A model generated the notes under the pieces. That model was given only the letters and a program-made list of their open reading frames with translations, searched no databases and had not been told where the DNA came from. From NCBI RefSeq assembly GCF_000013725.1, contig NC_007955.1, positions 1,953,579-2,017,578 of the forward strand: a DNA stretch of 64,000 nucleotides. Reading direction: 5' to 3'. This DNA comes from Methanococcoides burtonii DSM 6242. Its GTDB lineage: Archaea > Halobacteriota > Methanosarcinia > Methanosarcinales > Methanosarcinaceae. Positions 37,499 through 47,634 of the stretch are shown in pieces; the stretch's first letter is position 1, and each line of letters begins with the position of its first letter. The position numbers and the translations under genes are program-made.

Positions 37499-38194
37499 TC
37501 ACTTTTTAATGTGTTTATCCTCAAGGCTCTTTATCTTTTTATGATACCGTAACCATCCTGTTCCTAAATATCCCAGAACACCTATGGCGATCAGCACAAT
37601 TGCAATTATTATGGGATACGTCTTTTCCAGAAGCAAGGGATTCACATTATCCCTCTGTTCATACGAAGGATACATTATGTCCTTTTTGTCATTACTATGG
37701 TCAAGCCCAAGGGCATGTCCGAGTTCATGTATGGCGATCTGTTCCATGTTCGCATCTCCATACTGCTGCCACGAAAGTCCTCTTTTATCGCCGACTTCCA
37801 GGACGATACTGGCACGGATGAATCTGCCGGCAGATATTTCCGGTCTGCAGTATCCTGCAACACCATCTTCTGCACCGGTAACCTCTTCCATTGTCTCGAC
37901 CCACATGACATAAATGTCTGCATCCGGGCTATCAATTATCTCAAAATCTGGCTCATAATATAGTTTGCCGTTCCCGCCGGTTTCCCAATACTCAGTTGCG
38001 TCCACAATCGCTTTTCGATATGTGTGGCTGTAGTGCGGGGGTGTATTCACATCATCTATATACACTGTTATGGGTGAATGGTCCCAAGGTTCATCAAAGA
38101 ATCTCGGGTATTCTTTTTCTCCAAGAAATCCGTGTGCAGGAATTATTAGAGTGCATAAAAGTAGAATGCTAAGGATCGTTATTTTGATCTTCAT
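37499..38194 (-). CDS. Matrixin-like membrane-anchored metalloprotease
   Basis: Extracytoplasmic zinc metalloprotease of 231 residues: a signal peptide (1-22), a catalytic domain with HELGHALGLDH (156-166) and the Met-turn MYP at 174, and a C-terminal transmembrane helix (about 192-212) followed by a lysine-rich tail. This is the metzincin signature of matrix metalloproteases without a propeptide. The substrate would be surface proteins. It lies 19 bp after the hybrid histidine kinase gene, so both may be one unit. Confidence 0.87.
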   Translation of the reverse strand: MKIKITILSILLLCTLIIPAHGFLGEKEYPRFFDEPWDHSPITVYIDDVNTPPHYSHTYRKAIVDATEYWETGGNGKLYYEPDFEIIDSPDADIYVMWVETMEEVTGAEDGVAGYCRPEISAGRFIRASIVLEVGDKRGLSWQQYGDANMEQIAIHELGHALGLDHSNDKKDIMYPSYEQRDNVNPLLLEKTYPIIIAIVLIAIGVLGYLGTGWLRYHKKIKSLEDKHIKK

Positions 38195-38213
38195 TTCATC
38201 TCACTTGGGACTG

Positions 38214-39602
38214 TCATTTATCTTTGAATGTGATCGTTACTTTTGTTCCATTACTTCTGTCGATATGTATATTCCCACCGATCTGTTTCACAAGTTCGTT
38301 AACCAGTTGCATGCCCAGTGTCTTTGTATTTCCGATCTCTATCTCTTTCTGAATACCTATGCCGTTATCGGCCACAATGAGGGTGAATTGATCATCTTTC
38401 CTGTGGAAAACAATGGATATGTTCCCCTTTCCGTCCGGGAATGCATATTTGAAACAGTTAACAATAAGTTCATTAAGAATAAGCCCGAGGTGAATGGCCC
38501 TGTCAACGCTTAAAAGAGTATCCTCTACCTCCATCCTTAGTTTAATATTCTTTGCCTGCTGACCGTTCATCTGATACAGGTAATTTGTAACATCCTTTGC
38601 ATAATCCTGAAAAGCAACATTCGTCATATCTCTCGAACGGTACAGTTCTTCGTGTGCAATGGATATTGAATGGATCCGATCCCTGCTTTCTTTAAATGCA
38701 TTGATAACCTGGGGGTCTGTGAAGTTGCTAGCCTCAAGATCCAGAAGGCTGGCGATTATCTGAAGATTATTCTTTATACGATGGTGTATTTCTTTTTCAT
38801 GTATCTCTTCAGTTTCTATCAGGGCTTCTTCTACTCGCTTTCTTTCGGTAATGTCTTCTCCGGATGATAGCATACCTGTAATTTTTCCATTCTTGTTCTT
38901 TAATAGTGTGTTGTGCCAATTTACGATCCTTTCTTCTCCATCCAGTCTTAGAAGGGGTGCTTCAAAATTCTCAAGTCCACTAATGTTTCCAGAGATAAAT
39001 CTGTAAAAGTCTTCAATTCCACTTTCTCGGAACCTTTCCGGCACCATCGTATTGAAAAAATCAGTCCCTATAAGGGTCATTTCTTCGCATGCCATTATCT
39101 TGCAACCCTTTTTGTTAATTAGCTTGATCTTATGGTCAGGGTCTATCACTATGAGCATGACATCAGCGGTATCAAAATATTTGTTAGCGAGTTCCTTTTC
39201 ATGAATATTTCTGTCGTAAAGCTCTTTGAGCCTTAGTAGGGATTTGACCCTTGTTTTCAGTTCGATCTGATCAACAGGTTTTGTAAGGAATTCATCTGCA
39301 CCGGCTTCGAGACCCTGGATGCGGTCCTTTTTTCTCGAAAGAGCTGAAACAATAATGACTGGTATGAATTGAGTTTTAATATCTTCTTTGAGTTTGATGC
39401 ATACTTCATAACCTTTCATGTCAGGCATCATCACATCAAGCAGAACAAGGTCTATCTCATCCTTTTCAAGGATCTCAAGCGCTTCCTTTCCTCGGTACGC
39501 AGGGATCGTTTCGTAGTCGGGGGACAAGTACGCTTCCATCAGTTCTACGTTCTTCTGGTCATCATCCACGACCAATATCCTAGGTAACTCATTATTCTGC
39601 AA
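38214..39602 (-). CDS. Response regulator-PAS-histidine kinase hybrid
   Basis: A soluble 462-residue signalling protein. Residues 8-123 are a receiver with phospho-acceptor Asp56 in LLDVMMPD and Lys109 in TKPVD. A PAS domain covers about 140-255. A HisKA_2-type dimerisation domain has EIHHRIKNNLQ (His273/274), and the HATPase has NELIVNCFKYA and DNGIG. No output regulator is adjacent. The start is TTG 39602 and has a weak ribosome binding site; no ATG is available near the N-terminus. Confidence 0.9.
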   Translation of the reverse strand: MQNNELPRILVVDDDQKNVELMEAYLSPDYETIPAYRGKEALEILEKDEIDLVLLDVMMPDMKGYEVCIKLKEDIKTQFIPVIIVSALSRKKDRIQGLEAGADEFLTKPVDQIELKTRVKSLLRLKELYDRNIHEKELANKYFDTADVMLIVIDPDHKIKLINKKGCKIMACEEMTLIGTDFFNTMVPERFRESGIEDFYRFISGNISGLENFEAPLLRLDGEERIVNWHNTLLKNKNGKITGMLSSGEDITERKRVEEALIETEEIHEKEIHHRIKNNLQIIASLLDLEASNFTDPQVINAFKESRDRIHSISIAHEELYRSRDMTNVAFQDYAKDVTNYLYQMNGQQAKNIKLRMEVEDTLLSVDRAIHLGLILNELIVNCFKYAFPDGKGNISIVFHRKDDQFTLIVADNGIGIQKEIEIGNTKTLGMQLVNELVKQIGGNIHIDRSNGTKVTITFKDK

Positions 39603-39734
39603 TCATTATCCACTCGTTTGATTATTGATTTGTTTGACAGGCAATTATATCAATCATACTCATTTTGATACTAATCTATATATAATAACTCATATTTTTA
39701 TTAATTTATAAAATATTATTCAGTAAATGTTATA

Positions 39735-40535
39735 ATGTTTTCCTCTAATCTTCACCTCATGAACAAACGAATTGCTTCTTTTTTGCTTCTCTTATTTCTT
39801 GTTGTGTCTTCGGGGTGCGTAGGATCGGATACTGATGCAGCACCTCATCCTCTCGAGTTCGTGAATGTAACGGAAGTCATTGACGGTGATACGATCGTTG
39901 TGTCTTCTGGTGAAAGGGTGCGGTTGATAGGAGTTGATACTCCTGAGGCGGGGGAGCCTTATTATTCTGAAGCAAAGCAATATATGGTGCACAGGGTTCT
40001 GGGCAAGGTTATAGGTCTCGAAAAGGATGTTAGTGAGACTGATGTATATGGAAGACTTTTAAGGTATGTCTGGGTGGAGAATGAAATGGTTAACAAAGAA
40101 CTTGTCCTTTCAGGACTTGCTTTCTCAAAGGCCTACAGTCCGGATACGCATTATCAGGATATTTTCGATAGTGCGGAAGTGGTGGCAAAAAAGAATGGTG
40201 TCGGGCTCTGGTCGGCTCCTGTCATGGCGGAAGATCCTGTCACGATCTCATATCTGGAAGCAGGGCGCTACATCGGGCAGGTCATTACAGTTGAAGGTAC
40301 GATAGTCCAGACCACAAAAAAGGATGATGCTGGGATCATTTTCCTTAATTTTCATGACCCTTATGAGGGTTATTTCACTGTGGTGATCTGGAGTGATTAC
40401 TGGGATCGTTTTTCACAGGACCCCGTGGTCATGTATGAGGGAAAACATGTGTTAGTGACCGGAAAGGTGATCGAGTACAAAGAAAATCCTGAGATAATTG
40501 TTGAAGCACCTTCTCAGATCGTTATCATCCAATGA
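39735..40535 (+). CDS. Secreted thermonuclease-like lipoprotein with OB domain
   Basis: A 266-residue protein. A signal sequence leads to the lipobox SSGC (Cys28), then a staphylococcal-nuclease domain with VIDGDTIVV, RLIGVDTPE and DVYGRLLRYVWVE, which carries the family catalytic arginines and glutamate. Residues 175-266 are an OB-fold-like domain (GQVITVEGTIVQ). It is probably an extracellular nuclease attached to the membrane lipid. ATG 39735 lies about 27 nt after a TATA-like TAATTTATAAA, consistent with a leaderless start; ATG 39759 (MNKRIAS) is an equally good signal peptide start. Confidence 0.85.
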   Translation: MFSSNLHLMNKRIASFLLLLFLVVSSGCVGSDTDAAPHPLEFVNVTEVIDGDTIVVSSGERVRLIGVDTPEAGEPYYSEAKQYMVHRVLGKVIGLEKDVSETDVYGRLLRYVWVENEMVNKELVLSGLAFSKAYSPDTHYQDIFDSAEVVAKKNGVGLWSAPVMAEDPVTISYLEAGRYIGQVITVEGTIVQTTKKDDAGIIFLNFHDPYEGYFTVVIWSDYWDRFSQDPVVMYEGKHVLVTGKVIEYKENPEIIVEAPSQIVIIQ

Positions 40536-40617
40536 AGGCAATATTTGCTTTTCGGTCTTTCTCCATCCTTTTTTAGAGAACACAAGTTTAATAATCTGGT
40601 ATGCTGAATCATATCCT

Positions 40618-41418
40618 ATGCAAAAGAACGTAGCTGTGGTTTTTGATAGTGCCGGGACACTATTGCATATGTATCGTGTTGCAAAGGATATGGGGTCTGG
40701 TCAGATCATTACAGGCATAGATAGTACTGGACTTGTTGCACAACGAAAGGGGCGTGCTCTTATTGTTCTTCATACCGAACCCAGCGTTGTATTGAGTGCT
40801 GATCATAGTATGCGCGTTAGTGACTTTATCGATGAGTATGGGGTCACGATCGCTATCAGTTGTGCTAGTGATCCGTTTTCCGTTGATGAAGCCTATGATA
40901 TTATTAAAGGAAGCGAACTGAGGATATCTGATATACTTCAGGTAGTTGACATGGTAAAAGCACAGTGTCCGAACATATTTTATGTTGCAGCCGGGATCAT
41001 AGTGGATAGGAACGATTATTCTGTTCCTTATGTATTGAGTACGGGGGGACGTTTGTTCCACGATACAAAAGATACCATCGAAAAACTTGAAGTTCGCGGG
41101 GTTGATGTCTATATTGCTTCGGGTGACAGTATGCGCAATCTTGAGCAGCTTGCAAAATGTCTTTCTATTCCTATAGACCGTGTCTTTGATATTGCCACTA
41201 CCCGTGAAAAAGAGCGGATTATCCTTGAACTTAAGGGGAAGTATGAAAAAGTTCTCATGGTGGGGGATGGGATGAACGATATTCTTGCTCTCAGGGCGGC
41301 TGATATTGGGGTGATGACCATACAACAAGGGGATAATCGCCCGGAAAAGCTGGTGAACTCTGCAAATGTTATTATAGATCATATTGGGGAAGTGGTTGAC
41401 CTTGCTAACAGCGATTGA
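40618..41418 (+). CDS. HAD-superfamily protein of the soluble P-type ATPase type
   Basis: A 266-residue protein with the nucleophile motif as DSAGTLL (Asp10) and motif IV as GDGMNDILALRAADIGV, the same as the P domain of P-type ATPases but without membrane helices. The acid/base aspartate at +2 is replaced by Ala, as it is by Thr in P-type pumps, so it may form a stable phospho-intermediate or work slowly as a phosphatase. It precedes atwA on the same strand by 265 bp. A role in methanogenesis is not shown. ATG 40618 follows a TATA-like TTTAATAA by about 28 nt. Confidence 0.8.
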   Translation: MQKNVAVVFDSAGTLLHMYRVAKDMGSGQIITGIDSTGLVAQRKGRALIVLHTEPSVVLSADHSMRVSDFIDEYGVTIAISCASDPFSVDEAYDIIKGSELRISDILQVVDMVKAQCPNIFYVAAGIIVDRNDYSVPYVLSTGGRLFHDTKDTIEKLEVRGVDVYIASGDSMRNLEQLAKCLSIPIDRVFDIATTREKERIILELKGKYEKVLMVGDGMNDILALRAADIGVMTIQQGDNRPEKLVNSANVIIDHIGEVVDLANSD

Positions 41419-41683
41419 GCCCTGTTGGTCTGGGGATTTATCTTAATTTGGCTCGTTTGTATCTGGTTTTCAATGTTAACGGTGATACTGCAATACGTTA
41501 TATTTATGTACTGTATTATGTAAGTCTGTGTATCTGCTGAGGATAAAATCTTGGTAATGTTATTCACAAAATGAGATTCATTTGGTTTTGATATTTACAT
41601 ACAAAACCATTAAGTAATATTGAACATCAATGTGTCAATATATCAAAAAAGGTTCTTAAGCTAACCATATCGGAGGAAAGCAA

Positions 41684-43300
41684 ATGTCATTGTTCATCGA
41701 GGTCAAAGACCTAACTATCACTTATGATAATGTGAAGGTTCTGAAAAATATCAATCTTAACATCAATGAGGGTGAGGTTATTGGAATTTTGGGGCGCAGT
41801 GGTGCAGGAAAAACAATTTTGATGCACGCTCTGCGAGGTGCTGAAGAATACGAGAATATTTCCGGTTCAATCATTTATCATCTTGCAAGATGTGACCAAT
41901 GTGGTCACATAGATCCGCCAAGTAAAGTAGGCGAGCCTTGCCGTCTCTGTAATCATGAGTATATGAAGGCATTTGATGCGGATTTTGTAGCTCTGTCTCA
42001 GCATGATCATGAGCGGAGGAGCGTATCCAAGAGAATTGCCATCATGTTGCAGCGTACATTCGCCCTTTATGGCGATGATCAGGTAGTTGCAAATGTGATG
42101 AACTCTCTGAAAGAGATCGGATATACAGGTCCTGATGCGATGTCAAGGGCTATGGAACTTCTTGAAGATGTACGTCTGTCTCACAGGTTGATGCACGTTG
42201 CGCGTGATCTGAGCGGTGGAGAGAAACAAAGGGTGGTTCTTGCAAGACAGCTTGTGAGGAATCCGATGCTTTTGCTTGCGGATGAACCTACCGGTACACT
42301 CGATCCGAGGACTGCTGATATCGTTCATGATGTTATTGAAAAGGCTGTGAAAACTTACAATATGACCATGGTCATTACATCTCACTGGTCTGAGGTCATA
42401 GAGAAGCTTGCAGATAAGGCTATCATCCTTGAAGATGGTGTGATAATCAGTGAAGGTGAGCCTTGCAAGGTTGCTAAAGAGTTCATGGGCATGGTGCCCA
42501 GTATTAAGAAGCATGTCAAAGTTCCTCTTGGTGCTCCGATAATCGATGTCAAGAACCTTGTCAAGAAATATATCTCTGTAACAAGGGGCGTTATACATGC
42601 GGTAAATGATATCTCTTTTGATGTGAAGGAAGGTGAGATATTTGGTCTTGCAGGCACAAGTGGTGCAGGAAAGACCACTACATCTGAGATGCTCATGGGA
42701 ATCGTTGCACCTACAAAAGGGGTTATTCAGGTCCGTGTAGGTGACGAATGGGTGGACATGACCATTCCAGGTCCTGATAACAGAGGTCGTGCAACTAAAT
42801 ATATGGGCATTCTTCATCAGGAATATGGGCTTTACACTCACAGGTCCATCATTGACAATCTAACTGAGTCAATAGGTATCGACCTACCTTATGAGCTTGC
42901 AGTACGCAAGGCCATCAAGACTCTTATAACGACTGGTTTTTCTGAAGAGAAGGCAAAGTCCATTCTTCCAAAGATGGCAGATGATATAAGTGAAGGCGAA
43001 AGGCATAGAGTTGCTCTTGCTCAGATCTTGATGAAGGAGCCTACCATCATTGTGATGGACGAACCTACTGGCACCATGGATCCGATAACAAAGATAGAGG
43101 TCACAAGGTCTATCCTTAAAGCACGTGACGAAATGGGTGATACGTTCGTTATTGTATCTCACGATATGGACTTCCTGCATGAAGTATGTGATCGCGTTGC
43201 ATTGATGAGGGATGCTAAGATCGTATCGATCGGTGAGCCGGGAGAGGTGCTTTCTCAACTTACTGAAGAAGAACGTTTGTTTGTTGCTCAGGAAGCATAA
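41684..43300 (+). CDS. atwA: Methyl-coenzyme M reductase activation component A2
   Basis: Twin-ABC ATPase of 538 residues that drives reductive activation of the F430 nickel in MCR. ABC1 has Walker A GRSGAGKT (37-44), the signature LSGGE (176-180) and Walker B LLLADEP; ABC2 has GTSGAGKTT (324-332), ISEGERHRV and IIVMDEP. A CxxC...CxxC insert (Cys70, 73, 86, 89) in ABC1 is typical for the family and may hold zinc. GGAGG lies 7 nt before the ATG. The 265-bp region upstream holds its promoter and no gene. Six marker genes follow. Confidence 0.95.
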   Translation: MSLFIEVKDLTITYDNVKVLKNINLNINEGEVIGILGRSGAGKTILMHALRGAEEYENISGSIIYHLARCDQCGHIDPPSKVGEPCRLCNHEYMKAFDADFVALSQHDHERRSVSKRIAIMLQRTFALYGDDQVVANVMNSLKEIGYTGPDAMSRAMELLEDVRLSHRLMHVARDLSGGEKQRVVLARQLVRNPMLLLADEPTGTLDPRTADIVHDVIEKAVKTYNMTMVITSHWSEVIEKLADKAIILEDGVIISEGEPCKVAKEFMGMVPSIKKHVKVPLGAPIIDVKNLVKKYISVTRGVIHAVNDISFDVKEGEIFGLAGTSGAGKTTTSEMLMGIVAPTKGVIQVRVGDEWVDMTIPGPDNRGRATKYMGILHQEYGLYTHRSIIDNLTESIGIDLPYELAVRKAIKTLITTGFSEEKAKSILPKMADDISEGERHRVALAQILMKEPTIIVMDEPTGTMDPITKIEVTRSILKARDEMGDTFVIVSHDMDFLHEVCDRVALMRDAKIVSIGEPGEVLSQLTEEERLFVAQEA

Positions 43301-43329
43301 GTTTAACATTTAGCTTCCTATATTATCTA

Positions 43330-44895
43330 ATGGAGGCGATAGGTCTGAGCGGCGAAATTAGTGTAGAGGTCAATGATCATCGCATAGCAATACCCCATAA
43401 TTCTACATTGGGGGATGCTATACAAGCATCTGAAACTCCTTATATGGAAGGTTCTGCCATAGGTATCCTCAAGAAATATGAGGGCGGTAGAAGCGGTGCT
43501 ATTATCGATTATGTCGTTAAGACCTCTAAAGGTGAATTTAAAATAGAACTCAATGGTGAGTCTGTATCCGCAGTGATATGGGCAGAGCGTTTTAAAGATT
43601 ATGAAAGTGTCAGTGTACGCTGGGATTCCAGGGATGCAATAGCTTTTGGTCCGTTTGAAGCGGATATAATTCCTGGTAAAGGCTCAGTATCACTTGAGAA
43701 ATATGACGTAGTTTTTGGTGCTGGTGGTCTAGATCCCGGCAATACTCATTTGATCATCGCATTGGATGATCACTCTTCAGAATACGGTGCTCCGGAAGAC
43801 GGTTCCTTTGGAAAGATTATCAGTGGAACCAATGTCCTTAAAGAACTTGGAAGCGGGGATAGTATCCTTTCTATCGAACCTGTTCTGGAATGGGAAGAGT
43901 CTGGGGATCATATCTGTACTTCCGATCTCTCTACAGTACTTGAAGACGGATGCCGTATATTCACTTATGTTGAAGTGGAGCTTAATCCGGAAACCCCTGA
44001 AGGTGCAGAACACTTTTTTGCTTTGATCCGGGATGGGACTTTTGATGTGGACTTTGTTTCCAGCTCTTTTATTTCAGATAGTTCTTTGCACGGTGAGATG
44101 TGCAAGTATGAAGGTTTTGACCCGCGGGACAGAGGTTCGGTATGGGTAAGGACAGTAGGGTATGGTTCCGGCAAGGTCTTTATTGCCCGCGATGACCGTC
44201 CGGCAAGTATCATGCATTCCGTTATAGGACACTTGTCACATGGTCTCGAACTTGTACAGATGGCAGAAGCCGGTCAGAAATTGATGGTAAAGACCGATCC
44301 GGAACCGATCTGGTTATTGGGTCTGTCCTTCAAGGCCGCAGAAGAAAAGCTTTCAGCACTTGGTATCGAGCTTGTTAAGAAAGGCTACGTGGAAAAAGAT
44401 GCTGTTGTTGTGAAACAGGATCCTCCGCATAGCATCGATGTTATGCGACAGAGGTCAGTGGAAGTCATCGGTGTTCCAGATTCAAAGCTTGTAAGCATTG
44501 AACTTTATGATGATCTTGCTCCAAAAACGCTTGATTTTTTCAGACATGCTATAGATCTCCAGTTCAAACCCGTTGGGGCATTGCCGGTCATGATGACCTA
44601 CGAGAACACATATATATTCAAGGCGGAAAAGGCTGCGGAGAAATATAAGGAGATCATGCCTGAGAATGTTCCCGAAGGCAAGGTAAATGCAGGTGATATC
44701 GGTGTCACTAACCAGGCGGCTAAAAGACATGGAATGGTCGGTGTAAAACTGGACGATGATGATATGTTCGGTCCTACGGGTGAGAAGTTCCTGAGCACTA
44801 ATATAATTGGTCATATTCTTGAACCTGAGAAACTCAAAGGGCTTAAGGATGGGGATGTTATGTACGTTATTGAAAGTAAGGGAAGTGATAATTGA
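43330..44895 (+). CDS. Methanogenesis marker protein 3
   Basis: A 521-residue protein of family TIGR03268 (mmp3), conserved in essentially all methanogens and reported in the MCR activation complex with McrC, A2 and other markers. An N-terminal beta-grasp-like segment (ISVEVNDHRIAIPHNST) is followed by beta-rich domains and a C-terminal region reading KVNAGDIGVTNQAAKRHGMVGV. It begins 29 bp after atwA. The start is uncertain: ATG 43330 overlaps a GGAGG at 43332-43336, so translation may begin downstream at a non-ATG codon such as CTG 43345. Confidence 0.92.
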   Translation: MEAIGLSGEISVEVNDHRIAIPHNSTLGDAIQASETPYMEGSAIGILKKYEGGRSGAIIDYVVKTSKGEFKIELNGESVSAVIWAERFKDYESVSVRWDSRDAIAFGPFEADIIPGKGSVSLEKYDVVFGAGGLDPGNTHLIIALDDHSSEYGAPEDGSFGKIISGTNVLKELGSGDSILSIEPVLEWEESGDHICTSDLSTVLEDGCRIFTYVEVELNPETPEGAEHFFALIRDGTFDVDFVSSSFISDSSLHGEMCKYEGFDPRDRGSVWVRTVGYGSGKVFIARDDRPASIMHSVIGHLSHGLELVQMAEAGQKLMVKTDPEPIWLLGLSFKAAEEKLSALGIELVKKGYVEKDAVVVKQDPPHSIDVMRQRSVEVIGVPDSKLVSIELYDDLAPKTLDFFRHAIDLQFKPVGALPVMMTYENTYIFKAEKAAEKYKEIMPENVPEGKVNAGDIGVTNQAAKRHGMVGVKLDDDDMFGPTGEKFLSTNIIGHILEPEKLKGLKDGDVMYVIESKGSDN

Positions 44896-45329
44896 TGGCT
44901 GAAGAAACTGAGGATAACATCACGAAGATAGTTGTCATAAGTTCGGAAAGCATCCTGCCCACGGACGCAGTTATGAAGGTTTACGAATCGGAAGATTCCA
45001 TTACTATCAAGGAAACCTGTTTTGGTACGATGGTGAATGGTCCGAGGGAAGCTGTGCTCAAGGTTGTTGAAACCCTTCGTTCAATGGACCATAATCATAT
45101 ATTTGTAAAGGAAAGGGGCTTTAAGCCGGGTGCAGAGGTCCGATGCCGGGCGGGAAGAGGAGGCGGTCCAAGACCAGGTTTCCATTTCCTGAGAGAAGAG
45201 GTGAATATGCTTCCCATGATAGGCAGAGCACTGGACAAATATGAGGCTGGTGAACCTCTTGAAATGCATGAGGCTCCGAAAAAACTTGATATATCGAAAT
45301 TGAAGAAGATAATTGATTCAGAATTCTGA
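44895..45329 (+). CDS. Methanogenesis marker protein 6
   Basis: A 144-residue protein of family TIGR03272 (mmp6). Recognisable segments are ETCFGTMVNGPREAV and CRAGRGGGPRPGFHFL, the latter glycine- and arginine-rich. It is restricted to methanogens and co-conserved with markers 3, 5, 15, 17 and 7. Its ATG overlaps the marker 3 stop (TGATG). The specific role in MCR maturation or activation is not established. Confidence 0.92.
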   Translation: MAEETEDNITKIVVISSESILPTDAVMKVYESEDSITIKETCFGTMVNGPREAVLKVVETLRSMDHNHIFVKERGFKPGAEVRCRAGRGGGPRPGFHFLREEVNMLPMIGRALDKYEAGEPLEMHEAPKKLDISKLKKIIDSEF

Positions 45330-45338
45330 GGTGTTACA

Positions 45339-45794
45339 TTGGCAAAAGTTATCATTTATCCTACTAACAGCCTGATCCTTTCCGATATGGTGGAGAGGTT
45401 CGGACATGAACCTCTTGCTATGATGGAGAAGATCAAGGAGATAATAAACACTATTGGGGTTGATTCTCCTCCTTTGAACATTACTCCTGAAGGGCCAAAA
45501 CACGGTTTAAAATATGCTGCTGTGGAAGTGCCTGCAGGGGTTCGTGGAAGGATGTCCCTTATTGGCCCCATGATCGATTTTGCAGAAGCTGGCATCATCG
45601 TTGGCGATTCGTCTTTCAGTTTTGGATGCATGGGCTGTGCCCGTACCAACGAACTGACAAAGTTCCTTATCAGGGAAAAGGACATCCCAATACTTGAGAT
45701 CCAGTATCCTCATACCGAGGAAGATGGGCAGGATTTCGTTTACAAGATAGCAGATTTCTTGAAGTCCCTGCCATCCGGGAGTGATGAAAAATGA
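45339..45794 (+). CDS. Methanogenesis marker protein 5
   Basis: A 151-residue protein of family TIGR03271 (mmp5). [11 protein letters not shown], with two cysteines, and the preceding glycine-rich SSFSFG are its most typical features and could serve redox or metal roles. The start codon is TTG 45339 with GAGGTG 5 nt upstream. The next gene overlaps it by 4 bp. Confidence 0.92.
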   Translation: MAKVIIYPTNSLILSDMVERFGHEPLAMMEKIKEIINTIGVDSPPLNITPEGPKHGLKYAAVEVPAGVRGRMSLIGPMIDFAEAGIIVGDSSFSFGCMGCARTNELTKFLIREKDIPILEIQYPHTEEDGQDFVYKIADFLKSLPSGSDEK

Positions 45795-47035
45795 GCGATA
45801 AAGGAGATCCGGTACTGGTAGCCCTTGTTTCCTGTGGAAGTGAGTATGCTGGGGTCCAGAGCGAGCTGGAAAAGGCCGCAAGTATGTTGAATGCCAAGCT
45901 TGTCTATCCTGAGATGGATGTTGCGACCCTCGATACCATCGGTATGGAGTTCGGGTTGGAAGTGGCAAGTCCTGACCTCAGACTTATGATGGCAAGGGCG
46001 AAAGCGGTCGTTGAAGGTGTTTCAAAAGTGGACGGTGTGTTCGTTACATCATGTTTCCGCTGTGCTGAAGCTGCGATCGTGAGGAATGAGTTGAGGAGGT
46101 ATATCTTCGAGGAATCCGGTCTGCCGGTGATAAGCTATTCTTTCACTGAGCGTACCACTGCTGCGACACTGCTTACTCGTCTGGAAGCTCTGACAACCAT
46201 TGCGAGAAGGAAACACCTGCTTGCGAGAACGAAACAAAACGGCATCACTGCAGGTATTGATTCCGGTTCAACTACTACCAAAGCGGTCGTTATGAAAGAC
46301 AACGAGATCGTTGGTGAGGGCTGGGTGCCTACCATAAAGGTCCTTGAAAGTGCAGAGACTGCATTACAGCAGGCACTTGATCAGTCGGGTCTCAAAAAGG
46401 AGGATATTCAGGCGATCGGTACTACCGGGTACGGTCGTTTCCTGGTAGGTGAACATTTCAAGGCAGACCTGGTGCAGGAAGAGATCACAATGAACTCAAA
46501 AGGGGCTGTCTATCTTGCAGATAAACAAAAAGGACCTGCTACTGTTATTGATATTGGCGGAATGGACAATAAAGCCATTTCCGTACAGGATGGTATTCCA
46601 GGAATGTTCACCATGGGCGGTATCTGTGCCGGAGCATCAGGTCGTTTCCTTGAAATGACCGCTAAACGTCTCGGTGTGGAGATCACGGAACTTGGGGATC
46701 TTGCTATAAAAGGCATGGGTGAGAATGTTGAAATGAACAGTTACTGTATCGTTTTCGGTATTCAGTCCCTGGTCAATTCGCTTGCAAAAGGTTCCTCGCC
46801 GGAAGATGTCGCAGCGGCAGCCTGTCATAGTGTTGTCGAGCAGATATTCGAACAGCAACTGCAGGAGGTAGAGGTAAAGGAGCCTCTTATCCTCGTTGGA
46901 GGTTCCTCCCTTATCGCAGGTGTTCCAAAGGCCCTTGGTGACCTCCTGAAAATAGATGTCATAGTGCCACCGCATTCACAGCTTATTGGTGCTGTGGGCG
47001 CAGCCCTTCTGGCATCAGGTTATGTTTCGGAGTGA
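45791..47035 (+). CDS. Methanogenesis marker protein 15 (activase-like ATPase)
   Basis: A 414-residue protein of family TIGR03286 (mmp15). After an N-terminal domain of about 150 residues comes an ASKHA ATPase of the 2-hydroxyacyl-CoA dehydratase activator type: [28 protein letters not shown] and [13 protein letters not shown], with the cluster-ligating cysteine of activators. Such ATPases couple ATP hydrolysis to low-potential electron transfer, fitting the demand of Ni(II) to Ni(I) reduction in MCR. Both ends overlap neighbouring genes by 4 bp. Confidence 0.94.
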   Translation: MSDKGDPVLVALVSCGSEYAGVQSELEKAASMLNAKLVYPEMDVATLDTIGMEFGLEVASPDLRLMMARAKAVVEGVSKVDGVFVTSCFRCAEAAIVRNELRRYIFEESGLPVISYSFTERTTAATLLTRLEALTTIARRKHLLARTKQNGITAGIDSGSTTTKAVVMKDNEIVGEGWVPTIKVLESAETALQQALDQSGLKKEDIQAIGTTGYGRFLVGEHFKADLVQEEITMNSKGAVYLADKQKGPATVIDIGGMDNKAISVQDGIPGMFTMGGICAGASGRFLEMTAKRLGVEITELGDLAIKGMGENVEMNSYCIVFGIQSLVNSLAKGSSPEDVAAAACHSVVEQIFEQQLQEVEVKEPLILVGGSSLIAGVPKALGDLLKIDVIVPPHSQLIGAVGAALLASGYVSE

Positions 47036-47040
47036 TCTTC

Positions 47041-47634
47041 ATGGAACCTCTTGAGATATTCACTGTTGAAACTACGGTACCTTCCGAGGCTGCAGCTTAT
47101 GAGAGCATCCTTAAGGATATCATCTCCGAGCTCGCATTCTCCCGAACCATAGGTAGGATAAAAGTGAGGATAAGGCCGGAAGATTCGTTGTTCATGATGG
47201 TCATCCTTCTTCGCAGAGGTCTTCCTCCTATTAAGGCAGGTGAGATCTCGGATACTGAGTTCGACCGGGAACACGCAAAGGTGGTCATCACTGTCAGGGA
47301 TGAGAAGACCATTCCTCAGTTTCTGGACAGGCTTTGGGAACAGTTTGGAAGGCAGAACGTTATACAGCCAGAACGGAACATTATCGAGGTTGCTTCAGAC
47401 CTTGAGATCGTGGATAAGTTCATCGCTGAACTTATCGTGGATGACCCTGAGAAAACGATTAGAGAAAGGCTTGCCGATATGGCGATACGCGCCACCCCGG
47501 AAGGTTTCAGGATACGTTATCATTCACTGGATAGTGGTAAATTCGTTTTCGTGGCGTCAGAAGATACGATGCAGCAGGATTGGATCGATGAAGCCAATGT
47601 TATGATGAAAGAACTGGAAGGGGATGATTCCTGA
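47041..47634 (+). CDS. Methanogenesis marker protein 17
   Basis: A 197-residue protein of family TIGR03291 (mmp17). It is an alpha/beta protein with paired segments such as VRIRPEDSLFMMV and ERNIIEVASDLEIVDKF. It is reported among proteins of the MCR activation complex. ATG 47041 has GGAGTGAT just upstream; a GTG at 47032 lies inside the previous stop. The final A of its stop codon is the first base of the marker 7 ATG. Confidence 0.92.
   Translation: MEPLEIFTVETTVPSEAAAYESILKDIISELAFSRTIGRIKVRIRPEDSLFMMVILLRRGLPPIKAGEISDTEFDREHAKVVITVRDEKTIPQFLDRLWEQFGRQNVIQPERNIIEVASDLEIVDKFIAELIVDDPEKTIRERLADMAIRATPEGFRIRYHSLDSGKFVFVASEDTMQQDWIDEANVMMKELEGDDS

Noticed and set aside
40660..41382. Antisense 240-codon frame within the HAD gene
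   Set aside because: Its translation has no recognisable motif, while the opposite strand carries complete HAD motifs.
42143..42841. Antisense 232-codon frame within atwA
   Set aside because: It mirrors ABC motifs of the sense strand; a shadow of the coding gene.
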